NCBI RefSeq assembly: GCF_000243135.2
Contig: NC_019903.1
Coordinates: forward strand, 2,146,001 to 2,210,000
Length of the DNA stretch: 64,000 nt
From: Desulfitobacterium dichloroeliminans LMG P-21439
Lineage (GTDB): Bacteria > Bacillota > Desulfitobacteriia > Desulfitobacteriales > Desulfitobacteriaceae
Direction of reading: 5' to 3'
This document shows, in pieces, positions 14,291 to 22,872 of this stretch. The notes beneath the pieces were generated by a model. It was not told the origin of the DNA. It saw only the letters and a list, made by a program, of their open reading frames with translations, and made no database searches. Position 1 is the stretch's first letter; each line of letters starts with the position of its first letter. A program made the translations under genes and the position numbers.

Positions 14291-15533
14291 GGTGTTCACC
14301 CTTTCGAAGATGCCTAAGTACAAAAACAATCCCAACCATAAATATTAAAGTGAGAATTCCGCTTATGACAAAAGTTACTTTCGCTCCCCAGAAATCCGAC
14401 AATGTTCCCGCATAAAGACTTCCTACCGGGATCATACCACCAAAAACAAGGTTATAAGCACTCATAACTCTTCCCCGATAGTGTCCATCCACAGTTATTT
14501 GAATTAGTGAATTGGCGGAAGCAGAGAAAACGATCATTGACCAACCTAAAAAAACAAGAAACAAAGCACTGGTGAAATATGTATTCTGCAATCCGACTAC
14601 AACATTGAAAATCCCTAAGCCAAAGGCACCAATCAGAAGCATACGGGGTTGCGGACCTTCGGCACTTCTAATGGCCACAGTTAAGGCTCCAATGAGGGCT
14701 CCAAACCCTAAAGAGCTCATCAGAAGCCCGTATCCTAAGGCCTCTTCCTGCAAATCAATTTTTGCAAGCACAGGTACCAGAACATTAAAATTCATGGCGA
14801 TGGCACTTAAAAATCCCATCATCATCATGACCAATAGAATGCGCGGGGTTTTCCCTATATATCTCAGACCATCAAGAATATCTTTTCTTAAGGATTTATG
14901 CCTAGCCTTAATACGTTCGCCATGTGGTATAGCTTTTACGAAAATCAAAATCCCCAACACTCCTATGAAGCTAAATCCATTAATCAAAAAACACCACATC
15001 GGCCCCCAGAAGCCCATGATAATACCAGCAATGGCTGGACCGATGAGACGAGCCCCATTAAAAATTGCCGAATTCAAAGCAATTCCGTTGGCTAAATGCT
15101 CCCTACCCACTAATTCGATTATAAATGATTGTCGGGCCGGGATATCCACAGTATTCGCGATACCGAGAGTAAAAGCCATTATGATAAGCATCCAATATTG
15201 AATAGCCCCAGTTCCTACTAAGAAGGCCAAAGCAAATGCTAAAATCATGAAGATACTTTGGGTTACAATCAGAACGTTTCGTTTGGGTAGCCTATCAATC
15301 CAAGCTCCGGCCTGAAGGGAAAACAGCATGGTCGGTAAGAATTGCATTGCCGAGACCCAGCCGAGTAAAAAAGGCGAATTTGTCAACTGCAAAACTAACC
15401 ACACCTGCCCAATATTCTGAGTCCAGGTTCCGATAAGTGAAATAATCTGCCCTCCCCAGAACCAGCGGAACGGGGAATGCGTTAGTGCCGGAAATGCTCG
15501 ATATATATATGAGTGTTCTTTTAAACCTGCCAT
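14268..15533 (-). CDS. MFS transporter, MFS_3/EntS type
   Basis: 421 residues with 10-12 hydrophobic helices. The N-terminus ALTHSPFRWFWGGQIISLIG and the loop after helix 2, GAWIDRLPKRNVLI, are characteristic of the EntS/MFS_3 branch, whose members export siderophores, drugs or other small molecules; the motif-A equivalent is G-A-W-I-D-R-L-P-K-R. Ribosome site GGAGGTAAAGAGG precedes the ATG. A 15-bp perfect palindrome 26 nt upstream of the start suggests local repression by a regulator not encoded next to it. Substrate unknown. Confidence 0.85.
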   Translation of the reverse strand: MAGLKEHSYIYRAFPALTHSPFRWFWGGQIISLIGTWTQNIGQVWLVLQLTNSPFLLGWVSAMQFLPTMLFSLQAGAWIDRLPKRNVLIVTQSIFMILAFALAFLVGTGAIQYWMLIIMAFTLGIANTVDIPARQSFIIELVGREHLANGIALNSAIFNGARLIGPAIAGIIMGFWGPMWCFLINGFSFIGVLGILIFVKAIPHGERIKARHKSLRKDILDGLRYIGKTPRILLVMMMMGFLSAIAMNFNVLVPVLAKIDLQEEALGYGLLMSSLGFGALIGALTVAIRSAEGPQPRMLLIGAFGLGIFNVVVGLQNTYFTSALFLVFLGWSMIVFSASANSLIQITVDGHYRGRVMSAYNLVFGGMIPVGSLYAGTLSDFWGAKVTFVISGILTLIFMVGIVFVLRHLRKGEHHENSGYV

Positions 15534-15558
15534 CTACCTCTTTACCTCCATAAGTAAA

Positions 15559-15573
15559 ACATAGATTCTATGT
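15559..15573. promoter_or_regulatory. Palindromic candidate operator upstream of the MFS gene
   Basis: ACATAGATTCTATGT is a perfect 15-bp palindrome centred 33 bp before the MFS start codon. Size and symmetry suit a TetR- or MarR-type dimer. No promoter can be placed with certainty around it. Confidence 0.45.
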
Positions 15574-15617
15574 ATTGTTAACTACACAACAAAACATAAC
15601 CGTCGCTTAGTATGATA

Positions 15618-15641
15618 AAAGCATCTTTGACAGATGCTTAA
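15618..15641 (-). terminator. Hairpin in the MFS leader region
   Basis: AAGCATCT and AGATGCTT pair around a 5-nt loop and are followed on the minus strand by TTATC. It lies between the preceding gene and the MFS gene and could terminate read-through or attenuate the MFS transcript. Confidence 0.4.
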
Positions 15642-15750
15642 TACTATTGATATTAGGTTATACATGCATCAATAAAAAATTATAACATAATTTCCGGAGT
15701 TCCAGAAAACAATATACTATCTAAAACCTTGCTACCTATCTACAATAAAA

Positions 15751-15775
15751 AAGGCGTAGCTTAATTGCTCGCCTT
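15751..15775 (-). terminator. Intrinsic terminator after hypothetical gene
   Basis: AAGGCG-AGC and GCT-A-CGCCTT pair around AATTAA, followed on the minus strand by TTTTTTATTG. It lies 10 nt past the stop of the gene at 15786-16157. Confidence 0.82.
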
Positions 15776-15785
15776 GGTGAGTAAC

Positions 15786-16157
15786 CTAATGGTAATATCG
15801 TCCAACAGATCTTTGATGTCTTATTGCCTTACGCACTTCGTTTGCGACTTTCCAAGTTTCTTGATATTGCGGGGTCATCAAGCTCAATTTTCCTGAATGC
15901 TTATCGATTAAAATATCCACGCCGGGCTTTCTTCCCTCCGTTTTTTCACCCGGCCTCATTATGTCAATCCCTATTTTATTCTCATCATATTCAGGAGGAA
16001 CAAGATAATTCAACACTTCTTCAGTAGCATCTATCAATTCAACCACTTGATCTTGAGGATATCCTTCGCAAAGCAAGATATCCCGCACTTGTGAAAGTGG
16101 ATGATCAAGCGTTAGTAGCATCTGGGCCCGTTGAACTAAGTTGTAATCAATTTCCAC
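15786..16157 (-). CDS. Hypothetical protein
   Basis: About 123 residues, soluble, with an N-terminal helical part (YNLVQRAQMLLTLDHPLSQV) and a C-terminal part containing PGVDILIDKHSGKLSLMTPQ. There are no recognisable catalytic motifs and no known domain. I prefer the GTG at 16157, which has AGAGGTGG 6 nt upstream; the TTG at 16175 lacks a ribosome site. Monocistronic, with its own terminator. Confidence 0.65.
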   Translation of the reverse strand: MEIDYNLVQRAQMLLTLDHPLSQVRDILLCEGYPQDQVVELIDATEEVLNYLVPPEYDENKIGIDIMRPGEKTEGRKPGVDILIDKHSGKLSLMTPQYQETWKVANEVRKAIRHQRSVGRYYH

Positions 16158-16286
16158 GACGCCACCTCTTTTCAATTATTTCTACAATTTCATTTTACCC
16201 TTGAGCTACATTGGAAATACGAACTACTTCTTGTCGGACTTGGAGAACTTGACCAATTCAATCAATATTTATATCAGGAGGTTCTC

Positions 16287-16730
16287 ATGAATAAATTTTT
16301 ATCTCTTCCCGCTATTATAGCTGCTATCTCCGGTGTCACCATGGCTCTTCAAGGCACATTGAATTCTGAACTCTATCAAAAATCGTCAATTTTAGCCACC
16401 ACCTTGGTAGTTCATATAATCGGAACTGTCGTGGCATTAATTGCAGTCCTAATCGCTCGGGTCCCGTTCTTAGAATACAATTGGCTTTCTATACCATGGT
16501 ATCTTTATCTTGGCGGAGTTCTTAGTGTCGTTATTGTTGGATTAGTAGCCTTGAGCATTCCCAAGATTGGTGTATGCAACGCGACAACCGCTATTATCAT
16601 CGGTCAGGTGGGCGCTGCCCTTATTATTGATCATCTCGGACTATTCGGCACTGAGCGTCTTGCTTGGAATCCTTGGCAATTACTCGGATTGATTCTCTTT
16701 GCCGCTGGGGCCAAGCTCCTCTATACTTAA
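16287..16730 (+). CDS. DMT-superfamily small membrane protein (DUF606/YdcZ)
   Basis: 147 residues with four or five hydrophobic helices, the usual length of the DUF606 family. The first helix LPAIIAAISGVTMALQGTLN is the family signature. DUF606 proteins are often encoded as pairs and presumed to form small-molecule transporters; only one copy is present here, so it would act as a homodimer or with a distant partner. AGGAGGT lies 6 nt before the ATG. No adjacent substrate clue. Confidence 0.85.
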   Translation: MNKFLSLPAIIAAISGVTMALQGTLNSELYQKSSILATTLVVHIIGTVVALIAVLIARVPFLEYNWLSIPWYLYLGGVLSVVIVGLVALSIPKIGVCNATTAIIIGQVGAALIIDHLGLFGTERLAWNPWQLLGLILFAAGAKLLYT

Positions 16731-16746
16731 TGATCAGAAATTTCCC

Positions 16747-17310
16747 TTAGCCAAGTTTTGCTCGCGTGTCAATGGCCGCCATATTGATCACAATCTGATA
16801 GATTTCATCAGCAACAGAAAACTTTCTAATTTGACCATTAGCAACCATAATTACTGTATTCTTTCCGCCACTGGTCTGATCATTTTCAATTAAGCGCAAT
16901 AGAAATGTATAGGCTTCGCTGGTTGCTGCCAGCTGTTTAAATTCTCCTTCAGCTACAAAAAGTATCCAATAGCCAGTTGACACTTCATTCCCGAGATAAA
17001 GAGACGAGGCTGGAGATCCGAGATTTGTATCTCCGGTGGAATAAAGATAACCTGATGATGTATCAGGATAGGTAGTGCTTATATTCTTATTGAAATCATA
17101 GGTACTATCCCCATTACAATTCGGATCATAGGACCCGGTGGAAGAGTCAACCAGTTGAGCCGCAGGGTCGCTAAGGCGTGCATAGACATCACTAAAAAAA
17201 TTCGGGAAAATAATATACGCTCCTATTCCTATGAGCAATACCCAAAAGGCCAATGCCTGTAAATCCTGCCCTATATCATTGCGCGGTGGCCGCCCCCAAA
17301 AATTCGACAA
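16747..17310 (-). CDS. Single-pass membrane protein of unknown function
   Basis: 187 residues, TTG start behind GAGGAGGGG. One membrane helix near the N-terminus (about residues 20-38, LAFWVLLIGIGAYIIFP) is preceded by an Arg-containing cytoplasmic end, so the C-terminal ~145 residues should be outside. That part begins with a Ser/Thr/Asp/Asn-rich linker (residues ~52-100) and ends in a globular stretch that includes KNTVIMVANGQIRKFSVADE. No known domain recognised. Convergent with the DUF606 gene, 16 nt apart. Confidence 0.65.
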   Translation of the reverse strand: MSNFWGRPPRNDIGQDLQALAFWVLLIGIGAYIIFPNFFSDVYARLSDPAAQLVDSSTGSYDPNCNGDSTYDFNKNISTTYPDTSSGYLYSTGDTNLGSPASSLYLGNEVSTGYWILFVAEGEFKQLAATSEAYTFLLRLIENDQTSGGKNTVIMVANGQIRKFSVADEIYQIVINMAAIDTRAKLG

Positions 17311-17462
17311 CTGAACCCCTCCTCTATCCCGATCATGAGATCCTATAAGTAATTATACTAATGAAAGTTGTTCGATATGTTTGTCCATAGCAAAGCGTCA
17401 CCAAAAGTCTTTTGCTTGCATAACTCTTCATCTCCGTCTAGAATAATACCGAGGTGTGCAAG

Positions 17463-19229
17463 ATGGAGAGACTTCGCAAAAAACTTAGTTTATTACCGGA
17501 CAAACCGGGAGTTTATCTTATGAAAGATACTTCCGGCCAAATCATATATGTAGGCAAAGCCAAAATCCTTAAAAACCGAGTCCGTTCGTATTTCACGGGT
17601 TCCCATAATGGAAAAACTCAGCTGATGATTAGCCAAATTGCAGACTTTGAGACTATTCTCACGGATTCAGAAGTAGAGGCCTTGCTTTTAGAATGCAATT
17701 TAATCAAAAAACATAATCCCAAATACAATATTTTATTGAGAGATGATAAAACCTACCCTTTTATAACGATTACCGATGAAGATCATCCGCGCATCTTAGT
17801 AACACGGCAGGTAAAAAAGGGAGCAGGAAAATATTACGGACCCTATCCTAATGCGACAGCAGCCAAGGAAGCGGCGCGCTTGCTGAATCGACTTTTCCCC
17901 TTTCGCAAATGTCGTCAGATTCCTAGCAAGCCCTGTCTTTACTATCATCTTGGTCAATGTCTAGGTCCATGTACCCAGAATGTGCCCCGAGTGGCCTATG
18001 AGACTATTCGCAAGGATGCTGCCACCTTTCTCAAGGGGGATCAAGGAGCCATCCTTAAAGCCTTACAGTCCAAGATGATACAGGCTGCGGAGAACTTAGA
18101 ATTTGAACGAGCCCAAGAATTTAGGGACCTGATTGAAGATCTTAAGAAAGTCGGAGAAAAGCAGAATATCACCTTAAACGACTTTGTGGATCGAGATGTG
18201 GTAGGATATGCTTTTTCTCGAGATCAACTATGTATACAAATTTTTTATCTACGCCAAGGCAAACTCCTCTCCCGGGATAATTTTATCTTCCCCTATTATG
18301 AAGAACCGGAAGAGGCCTTCATCTCTTTTTTAGCCCAGTTCTATACCGAAAGCCCCACCCTTCCCCAAGAAATACTCTTGCCTCCGCTTGATCTCAGCGT
18401 ATTAGGCAAGCTTTTCCCCATGGTTATACCTCAAAAGGGCCAAAAGCATGATTTAGTCCAGATGGCCATGGAAAATGCCCAAACCACTTTACACGAACAG
18501 ATCTCCATCGAAATTCGCGATTTGGAAGAATGCACCCAAGCCCTAGAGGAAATCGGGAATGCTTTAAACATACCCTCCCCGCGAACGATCGAATCCTTTG
18601 ACATTTCCAATATTGCGGGAACTCATAGTGTCGCTGGTATGATACAATTCATGGATGGAAAACCGAATCGCAGTCAATATCGCAAGTTCAAGATACAGCC
18701 CATGCCCACTATGGATGACACAGCCTCCATGCACCAAGTGATCGAGCGACGTTATGCACGCCTCCTTCAAGAAAGCCTCCCCCTCCCAGATCTAATTCTC
18801 GTGGATGGGGGTAAGGGTCAGATCAATGCGGCAAAAGAAGCCCTCGCAGCCTTGAAGGTTGATATTTATGTAGCGGGTATGGTCAAAAATGATCGGCATC
18901 AAACCTCAGTTCTAATGGACTCAGCAGGACATCCCCATTTTTTTGAACGTCGGTCAGCCGGTTTCCGCCTACTAGAACGAATTCAAAATGAAGTCCATCG
19001 TTTTGCAATCACCTTCCATCGACAGCAACGCACAAAAAGCATGATGCTCTCTGAGCTTGACGGTATACCTGGTGTCGGACAGAAGAGAAGACAACAACTA
19101 TTGCGGTATTTTAAATCGATAGACAACATCCGCCAAGCCAACTTAGAGGATCTTCAGAAAGCAGGGCTTCCTTCTTCAGCAGCTGCCGCCATATATGCAC
19201 ACTTTAATGACAAAGGAGTTAAGCTATGA
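17463..19229 (+). CDS. uvrC: UvrABC system subunit C
   Basis: 588 residues, the dual-incision nuclease of nucleotide excision repair. N-terminal GIY-YIG domain (KPGVYLMKDTSGQIIYVGKA), a Cys-bearing segment (CRQIPSKPCLYYHLGQCLGP), the UVR UvrB-binding motif (LEFERAQEFRDLIEDLKK), the RNase H-like C-terminal nuclease (ESFDISNIAGTHSVAGMI; LILVDGGKGQINAA) and a helix-hairpin-helix tail (LDGIPGVGQKRRQQLL) are all present. I start at the ATG at 17463 because GAGGTG overlaps the GTG at 17454. The stop overlaps the start of a 52-residue gene. Confidence 0.97.
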   Translation: MERLRKKLSLLPDKPGVYLMKDTSGQIIYVGKAKILKNRVRSYFTGSHNGKTQLMISQIADFETILTDSEVEALLLECNLIKKHNPKYNILLRDDKTYPFITITDEDHPRILVTRQVKKGAGKYYGPYPNATAAKEAARLLNRLFPFRKCRQIPSKPCLYYHLGQCLGPCTQNVPRVAYETIRKDAATFLKGDQGAILKALQSKMIQAAENLEFERAQEFRDLIEDLKKVGEKQNITLNDFVDRDVVGYAFSRDQLCIQIFYLRQGKLLSRDNFIFPYYEEPEEAFISFLAQFYTESPTLPQEILLPPLDLSVLGKLFPMVIPQKGQKHDLVQMAMENAQTTLHEQISIEIRDLEECTQALEEIGNALNIPSPRTIESFDISNIAGTHSVAGMIQFMDGKPNRSQYRKFKIQPMPTMDDTASMHQVIERRYARLLQESLPLPDLILVDGGKGQINAAKEALAALKVDIYVAGMVKNDRHQTSVLMDSAGHPHFFERRSAGFRLLERIQNEVHRFAITFHRQQRTKSMMLSELDGIPGVGQKRRQQLLRYFKSIDNIRQANLEDLQKAGLPSSAAAAIYAHFNDKGVKL

Positions 19230-19384
19230 TTCTCAACTACCGCGTCGAACTCTGTCGTCAATGCTATTACAAACGGACTAGACGATGTGGAAAATCGGAT
19301 CTGTACATTCATAATCTGACACCGGCCGAGCCGGGAGGAGAATGTAAAAATCACCGACTTGTGCCTTGGGTTCCCTATTACTAA
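19226..19384 (+). CDS. Cys-rich mini-protein translationally coupled to uvrC
   Basis: A 52-residue frame that starts inside the uvrC stop (ATGA overlap), with AAAGGAG 7 nt before the ATG, so translation should be coupled. It begins MILNYRVELCRQCYYKRTRR and contains four Cys: C-x2-C, then a single Cys after 7 residues (RRCGKSD) and another 18 residues later (GECKN). The protein is basic with an aromatic end, WVPYY. The Cys spacing suggests a metal site. No known family recognised; a role linked to DNA repair is inference from the coupling. Confidence 0.68.
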   Translation: MILNYRVELCRQCYYKRTRRCGKSDLYIHNLTPAEPGGECKNHRLVPWVPYY

Positions 19385-19464
19385 AACTAGATCTATCTAG
19401 TGTTCTTTTCTATAAAACCCTTTCCCCCGATCCACAATATTATGCTTAACTTAAAAATTAATGT

Positions 19465-19496
19465 AAAAAAAAACACCTCTCTCACGAGAGGTGTTT
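19465..19496 (-). terminator. Terminator of the large RNA
   Basis: AAACACCTCTC and GAGAGGTGTTT form an 11-bp stem with a GTGA loop, followed on the minus strand by an unbroken T tract of nine or more. Confidence 0.95.
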
Positions 19497-20065
19497 ATCT
19501 TTGAGCCTTAGGACACAGACGAATAAATATTGCGCCATAGGTCGAGTAGGTTTTCCCACTGAGCTCCTCCAGTTTCCTGTAAAGGCGGTTTCCCCTTTCC
19601 CTCAGCCTAGAATGTCGCCCAATCTAGCACTTGATCGCCACTAAGAACGCACTTTAATCCTCGTTAGTTTTCGCTCTAGAAGTTTTCCTTAACGGCCCAT
19701 GACAGCTTAGCCTCTTTTGCAGAAAAGAATTTCAGGCAGACTCAAACCCATCGGCCAATGAGCAGAAGTCCCTTTAGCCCTCCCAACATCTCCACCTCAA
19801 GGCAGGCTACACTGCACTAAGTTCCTTCCTAATGCAGGTTCATACCCCAAGCCGTAACCAAAAACTCAGCCACGAACTTAGGCCTCCACGGAAGAGGGTA
19901 TCGCCCGCATGCCATTGCGGATCCCCCTCAACCTTAACCCCCAGCAGCAACCCTCGACTGGGCGTCGAAAGCCACCACCAGGAACTTCATCGGTATGCCC
20001 TTAGCGGATTATTAGGCCCGCCTTCGACTGCCATTTCACGCACTAGAATAGCGCACCATAGCTCA
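19465..20065 (-). ncRNA. Large structured noncoding RNA, probable OLE RNA
   Basis: About 600 nt on the minus strand without a convincing reading frame, clearly more G- and purine-rich than the surrounding intergenic DNA, bounded by a strong sigma-A promoter (20072-20101) and a strong terminator (19465-19496). Many GNRA-like loops, GGAAAC turns and short complementary blocks imply an elaborate fold. Size, gene-like boundaries and host type match OLE (ornate, large, extremophilic) RNA, ~610 nt, which with OapA protein forms membrane RNPs. I lack a covariance match, so the class name is inference; no OapA-like four-helix protein is adjacent. RNase P, tmRNA and SRP RNA signatures are absent. Confidence 0.7.
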
Positions 20066-20071
20066 AAGACA

Positions 20072-20101
20072 ATTATAATATTTATATTATAACGAAATCA
20101 A
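20072..20101 (-). promoter_or_regulatory. Sigma-A promoter of the large RNA
   Basis: On the minus strand TTGATT (20096-20101) and TATAAT (20072-20077) are 18 bp apart in very AT-rich DNA. The expected start near 20065 marks the boundary where base composition changes to the G-rich RNA. Confidence 0.85.
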
Positions 20102-20180
20102 TCTTTTTTACAACTCAACATTGACTGTCCTTGAGCTTGCTTTACTTCGAAAATGAACGCAAGAATCCAATAAGCTGGTA

Positions 20181-20459
20181 TTAAACTGATTTTGCCTCAA
20201 TTGCTGGCATTCCATCATTAAATATTCGCCGCAGCATGACTTCAATACTTCCCGGTAAATCCTGAGCGGCTTTCTGTAGTTGGGAAGCCCTCCATTCAAT
20301 TTCATCCATCAATACTTTAACCTGAGGATTAGAAATATAAGCTTGAGGTTGTTCCTCTTGAAAAATACCTTTTACTAGGAATAACATAACAAGAATTATA
20401 AAAACTCGCCAAATATAACGCAATGGATATACCTTCCTTTCCTGAGCCGATATATCCAT
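20181..20459 (-). CDS. Small single-pass membrane protein
   Basis: 92 residues starting MDISAQERKVYPLRYIWRVF. One helix (about residues 15-33, YIWRVFIILVMLFLVKGIF) follows a basic N-terminus, so the soluble helical C-terminus (VLMDEIEWRASQLQKAAQDL) is probably outside. AAGGATAA precedes the ATG. It lies upstream of the large RNA on the same strand, but that RNA has its own promoter. It is too small and has too few helices to be the OLE partner OapA. Function unknown. Confidence 0.65.
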   Translation of the reverse strand: MDISAQERKVYPLRYIWRVFIILVMLFLVKGIFQEEQPQAYISNPQVKVLMDEIEWRASQLQKAAQDLPGSIEVMLRRIFNDGMPAIEAKSV

Positions 20460-20585
20460 AGTTTATCCTTCTTGTCTCACTTTAAGCCTCATTTTATCAA
20501 TCCAACTAGAAAATCTGGAAATTCGAGCACAGTGGCTAATGTGCCGGTAAGCAGACTATCTATGTGCGCAATCTTATAGAGGGAC

Positions 20586-20623
20586 GTAAAAAGGTCTGAT
20601 GTAAAATACATCAGACCTTTTTA
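20586..20623. terminator. Intrinsic terminator after ahcY
   Basis: An 18-bp perfect stem (GTAAAAAGGTCTGATGTA with its complement) and a 2-nt gap, with T tracts on both strands, starting 17 nt past the ahcY stop. Confidence 0.93.
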
Positions 20624-20639
20624 CGCACTCAAGATAAAC

Positions 20640-21890
20640 TTAGCTATGCTGCCAATTCGCTAGATAATTTTCCTGTTCCTCAGACAGTAGATCAATCTTC
20701 AATCCCAAAGTTCTTAACTTTAGCTCAGCCACTCGCTTATCTATCTCTAAGGGAACGGAATAAACTTTAGACTCTAAGGAATCCTTGGCAGTCGCCAAAT
20801 AATGTAAGGCAAGAGCCTGTAAGGCAAAAGTCATATCCATGACCTCTGCAGGATGGCCATCCCCAGCAGCTAGGTTGACCAACCGGCCTTCAGCTAAGAG
20901 ATATATTCGGCGACCATCCTGAAGTAGATATTCTTCAATATTGTTACGAACTTCGCGACAACTCTGCGCCATAGCCCTTAGTTGGACTTTATTCACTTCC
21001 ACATCAAAATGACCGGCATTGGATAAGATCGCACCATCTTTCATCACTTGGAAATGTTCACCTGTAATCACGTCTTTATTCCCGGTAACCGTTACAAAAA
21101 AGTCGCCTAAGGGGGCAGCCTCAACCATAGGCATGACCTCGAAACCATCCATCCAGGCTTCATTGGCTTTAATCGGGTTGACTTCGCAGATGATGACTCG
21201 GGCACCAAGGCCCTTGGCTCTCATGGCAACACCTTTACCGCACCATCCATAGCCGACGACACAAACAGTTTTTCCGGCTACTACCAAATTGGTCGTGCGC
21301 ATAATCCCATCCCATACCGATTGGCCGGTGCCATAACGATTATCAAATAAATACTTCATTTCAGCATCATTGACGGCAATCATGGGAAATGCCAATTCTC
21401 CATTCTTCTCCATTGCTCGTAAACGGAGAATCCCGGTGGTCGTTTCTTCGGCACCACCTTGGACCTTGCCGATTAATTCTCGGCGTTCTTTGTGAATGGT
21501 CGAGACTAAATCGCCACCATCATCGATAATGTAATCCGGGCCAAAATCCAGTGCCTTATGAAGGTGTTGATGATACTCCTCATCAGTTGCACCATACCAA
21601 GCGTGAGCATGAACACCTCCGGCCACTAAAGCAGCCACTACATCATCTTGGGTGGATAAAGGATTACTAGCCACCACTGTGACCTCCGCTCCACCTGCTT
21701 GAACAACTTTGGCAAGATAAGCTGTCTTCGCCTCTAAATGCAGGCAAATAGTTACTTTTTTACCTTTAAAGGGCAGAGTTCTCTCGAACTCCTCCCTCAA
21801 AGTATTTAATACAGGCATATGAGCTTTAACCCAGTCAATTTTCAATTGACCTTTTGTTGCCAAATTAATATCTCGTATTGTTGATTCCAT
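20640..21890 (-). CDS. ahcY: Adenosylhomocysteinase
   Basis: 416 residues. It hydrolyses S-adenosylhomocysteine to adenosine (or S-inosylhomocysteine in some lineages) and homocysteine, removing the product inhibitor of methyltransferases. The NAD-binding Rossmann motif [18 protein letters not shown], the substrate stretch [19 protein letters not shown] and SNAGHFDVE are present. Length matches the shorter bacterial/archaeal form without the ~40-residue insert. The last codons end in LANWQHS instead of the K-x-x-x-Y end of longer enzymes. It is 36 nt downstream of mrp and probably in the same operon. Most Firmicutes use Pfs/LuxS, so SAH recycling by AhcY is notable. Confidence 0.95.
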   Translation of the reverse strand: MESTIRDINLATKGQLKIDWVKAHMPVLNTLREEFERTLPFKGKKVTICLHLEAKTAYLAKVVQAGGAEVTVVASNPLSTQDDVVAALVAGGVHAHAWYGATDEEYHQHLHKALDFGPDYIIDDGGDLVSTIHKERRELIGKVQGGAEETTTGILRLRAMEKNGELAFPMIAVNDAEMKYLFDNRYGTGQSVWDGIMRTTNLVVAGKTVCVVGYGWCGKGVAMRAKGLGARVIICEVNPIKANEAWMDGFEVMPMVEAAPLGDFFVTVTGNKDVITGEHFQVMKDGAILSNAGHFDVEVNKVQLRAMAQSCREVRNNIEEYLLQDGRRIYLLAEGRLVNLAAGDGHPAEVMDMTFALQALALHYLATAKDSLESKVYSVPLEIDKRVAELKLRTLGLKIDLLSEEQENYLANWQHS

Positions 21891-21926
21891 AGTTCTCCCG
21901 GCTTAACCGGCCACCCCTTTTCCTCT

Positions 21927-22766
21927 TTATTCAGTTGTCTTAATGATGTCGGCTAATCGTTGAGCAATTTCAGTAAATTTTTCCGCTTCGTAATCCTCGA
22001 TCTTGCCGAGGTCTGACATAGTCGCTAAAACTGGATCAATGGGTAGTTGTCCGAGATAGGGAATTTCGTTATTGGCAGCTTCCGTTTCTCCTTGAGGTTT
22101 ACCAAAAATCTCAATCCTATCTTCACAATGAGGGCATGATACATAAGCCATATTTTCAATCAGGCCAAAGATGGGTGCATCGTATTTTTTCACCATATTG
22201 ATAGCTTTACGAACAATCATTCCAGCTAATTGCTGAGGGCTGGTTACGATGACTACACCGGATACGGGCAAACTTTGCATCACCGTAATGGGTACGTCCC
22301 CAGTTCCCGGCGGTAGATCAATAAGTAAATAGTCCAGTTCTCCCCAGATGACATCGGCCCAGAACTGCTGTACAAGCTGGGTAATAATCGAACCTCTCCA
22401 GATAACCGGATCATCTTCGTTGGGGACCATTAGATTTAAGGACATGACCTTTATGCCATGTTGTGATTCTGCAGGAACGACTCCTGTCTCATTTATGTTA
22501 GCTTTGCCTTTTAAACCGAAAATCTTCGGAATACTTGGTCCAGTAATGTCCGCATCTAAGATACCCACCTTATAGCCTTTTCTCATTAAACTTACGGCAA
22601 GCATTGAAGTGACAGAGGATTTACCTACCCCCCCTTTGCCGCTCATAATAGCGATAACCTTTTTAATGTTACTAGCTTGTTGGGCTTTCGTTTTTTCTGG
22701 TTTAGCTGAACAACTACCTGTAGTACAGGTACTCGCAGATGAACATGAGCCGCATGCATCACTCAT
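21927..22766 (-). CDS. mrp: Mrp/NBP35-type Fe-S cluster carrier ATPase
   Basis: 279 residues, a P-loop ATPase of the Mrp/ApbC family that carries [4Fe-4S] clusters to apoproteins. The deviant Walker A motif SGKGGVGKSS (about residues 42-51), the ADITGPSIPKIFG stretch and the ligand pair CPHC (about residues 211-214) are seen. The N-terminus is unusually Cys-rich (DACGSCSSASTCTTGSCS), as in eukaryotic NBP35 and many anaerobe proteins. AGAAGGAAG precedes the ATG. Its operon partner is ahcY. Abundant Fe-S proteins in this window fit the need for it. Confidence 0.93.
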   Translation of the reverse strand: MSDACGSCSSASTCTTGSCSAKPEKTKAQQASNIKKVIAIMSGKGGVGKSSVTSMLAVSLMRKGYKVGILDADITGPSIPKIFGLKGKANINETGVVPAESQHGIKVMSLNLMVPNEDDPVIWRGSIITQLVQQFWADVIWGELDYLLIDLPPGTGDVPITVMQSLPVSGVVIVTSPQQLAGMIVRKAINMVKKYDAPIFGLIENMAYVSCPHCEDRIEIFGKPQGETEAANNEIPYLGQLPIDPVLATMSDLGKIEDYEAEKFTEIAQRLADIIKTTE

Positions 22767-22872
22767 TTTTCTTCTTCCTTTCTTTTATGAATCTCGAAAA
22801 ACCACTTTAATATAAATAGTGTCCCTTTCCATAACCTTTGTCAAGTTTGACTAATTTTTCAGGGACTTAACT

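Noticed and set aside
14512-15201. 229-codon open frame opposite the MFS gene
   Set aside because: Antisense shadow of a membrane-protein gene; basic, proline-rich and without ribosome site, while the MFS reading is clear.
19465-20065. RNase P RNA, tmRNA or SRP RNA for the large RNA
   Set aside because: No GAGGAAAGUCC-type RNase P core, no tmRNA tRNA-like ends or CCA and no SRP GGAA-loop domain; length and ends do not fit.
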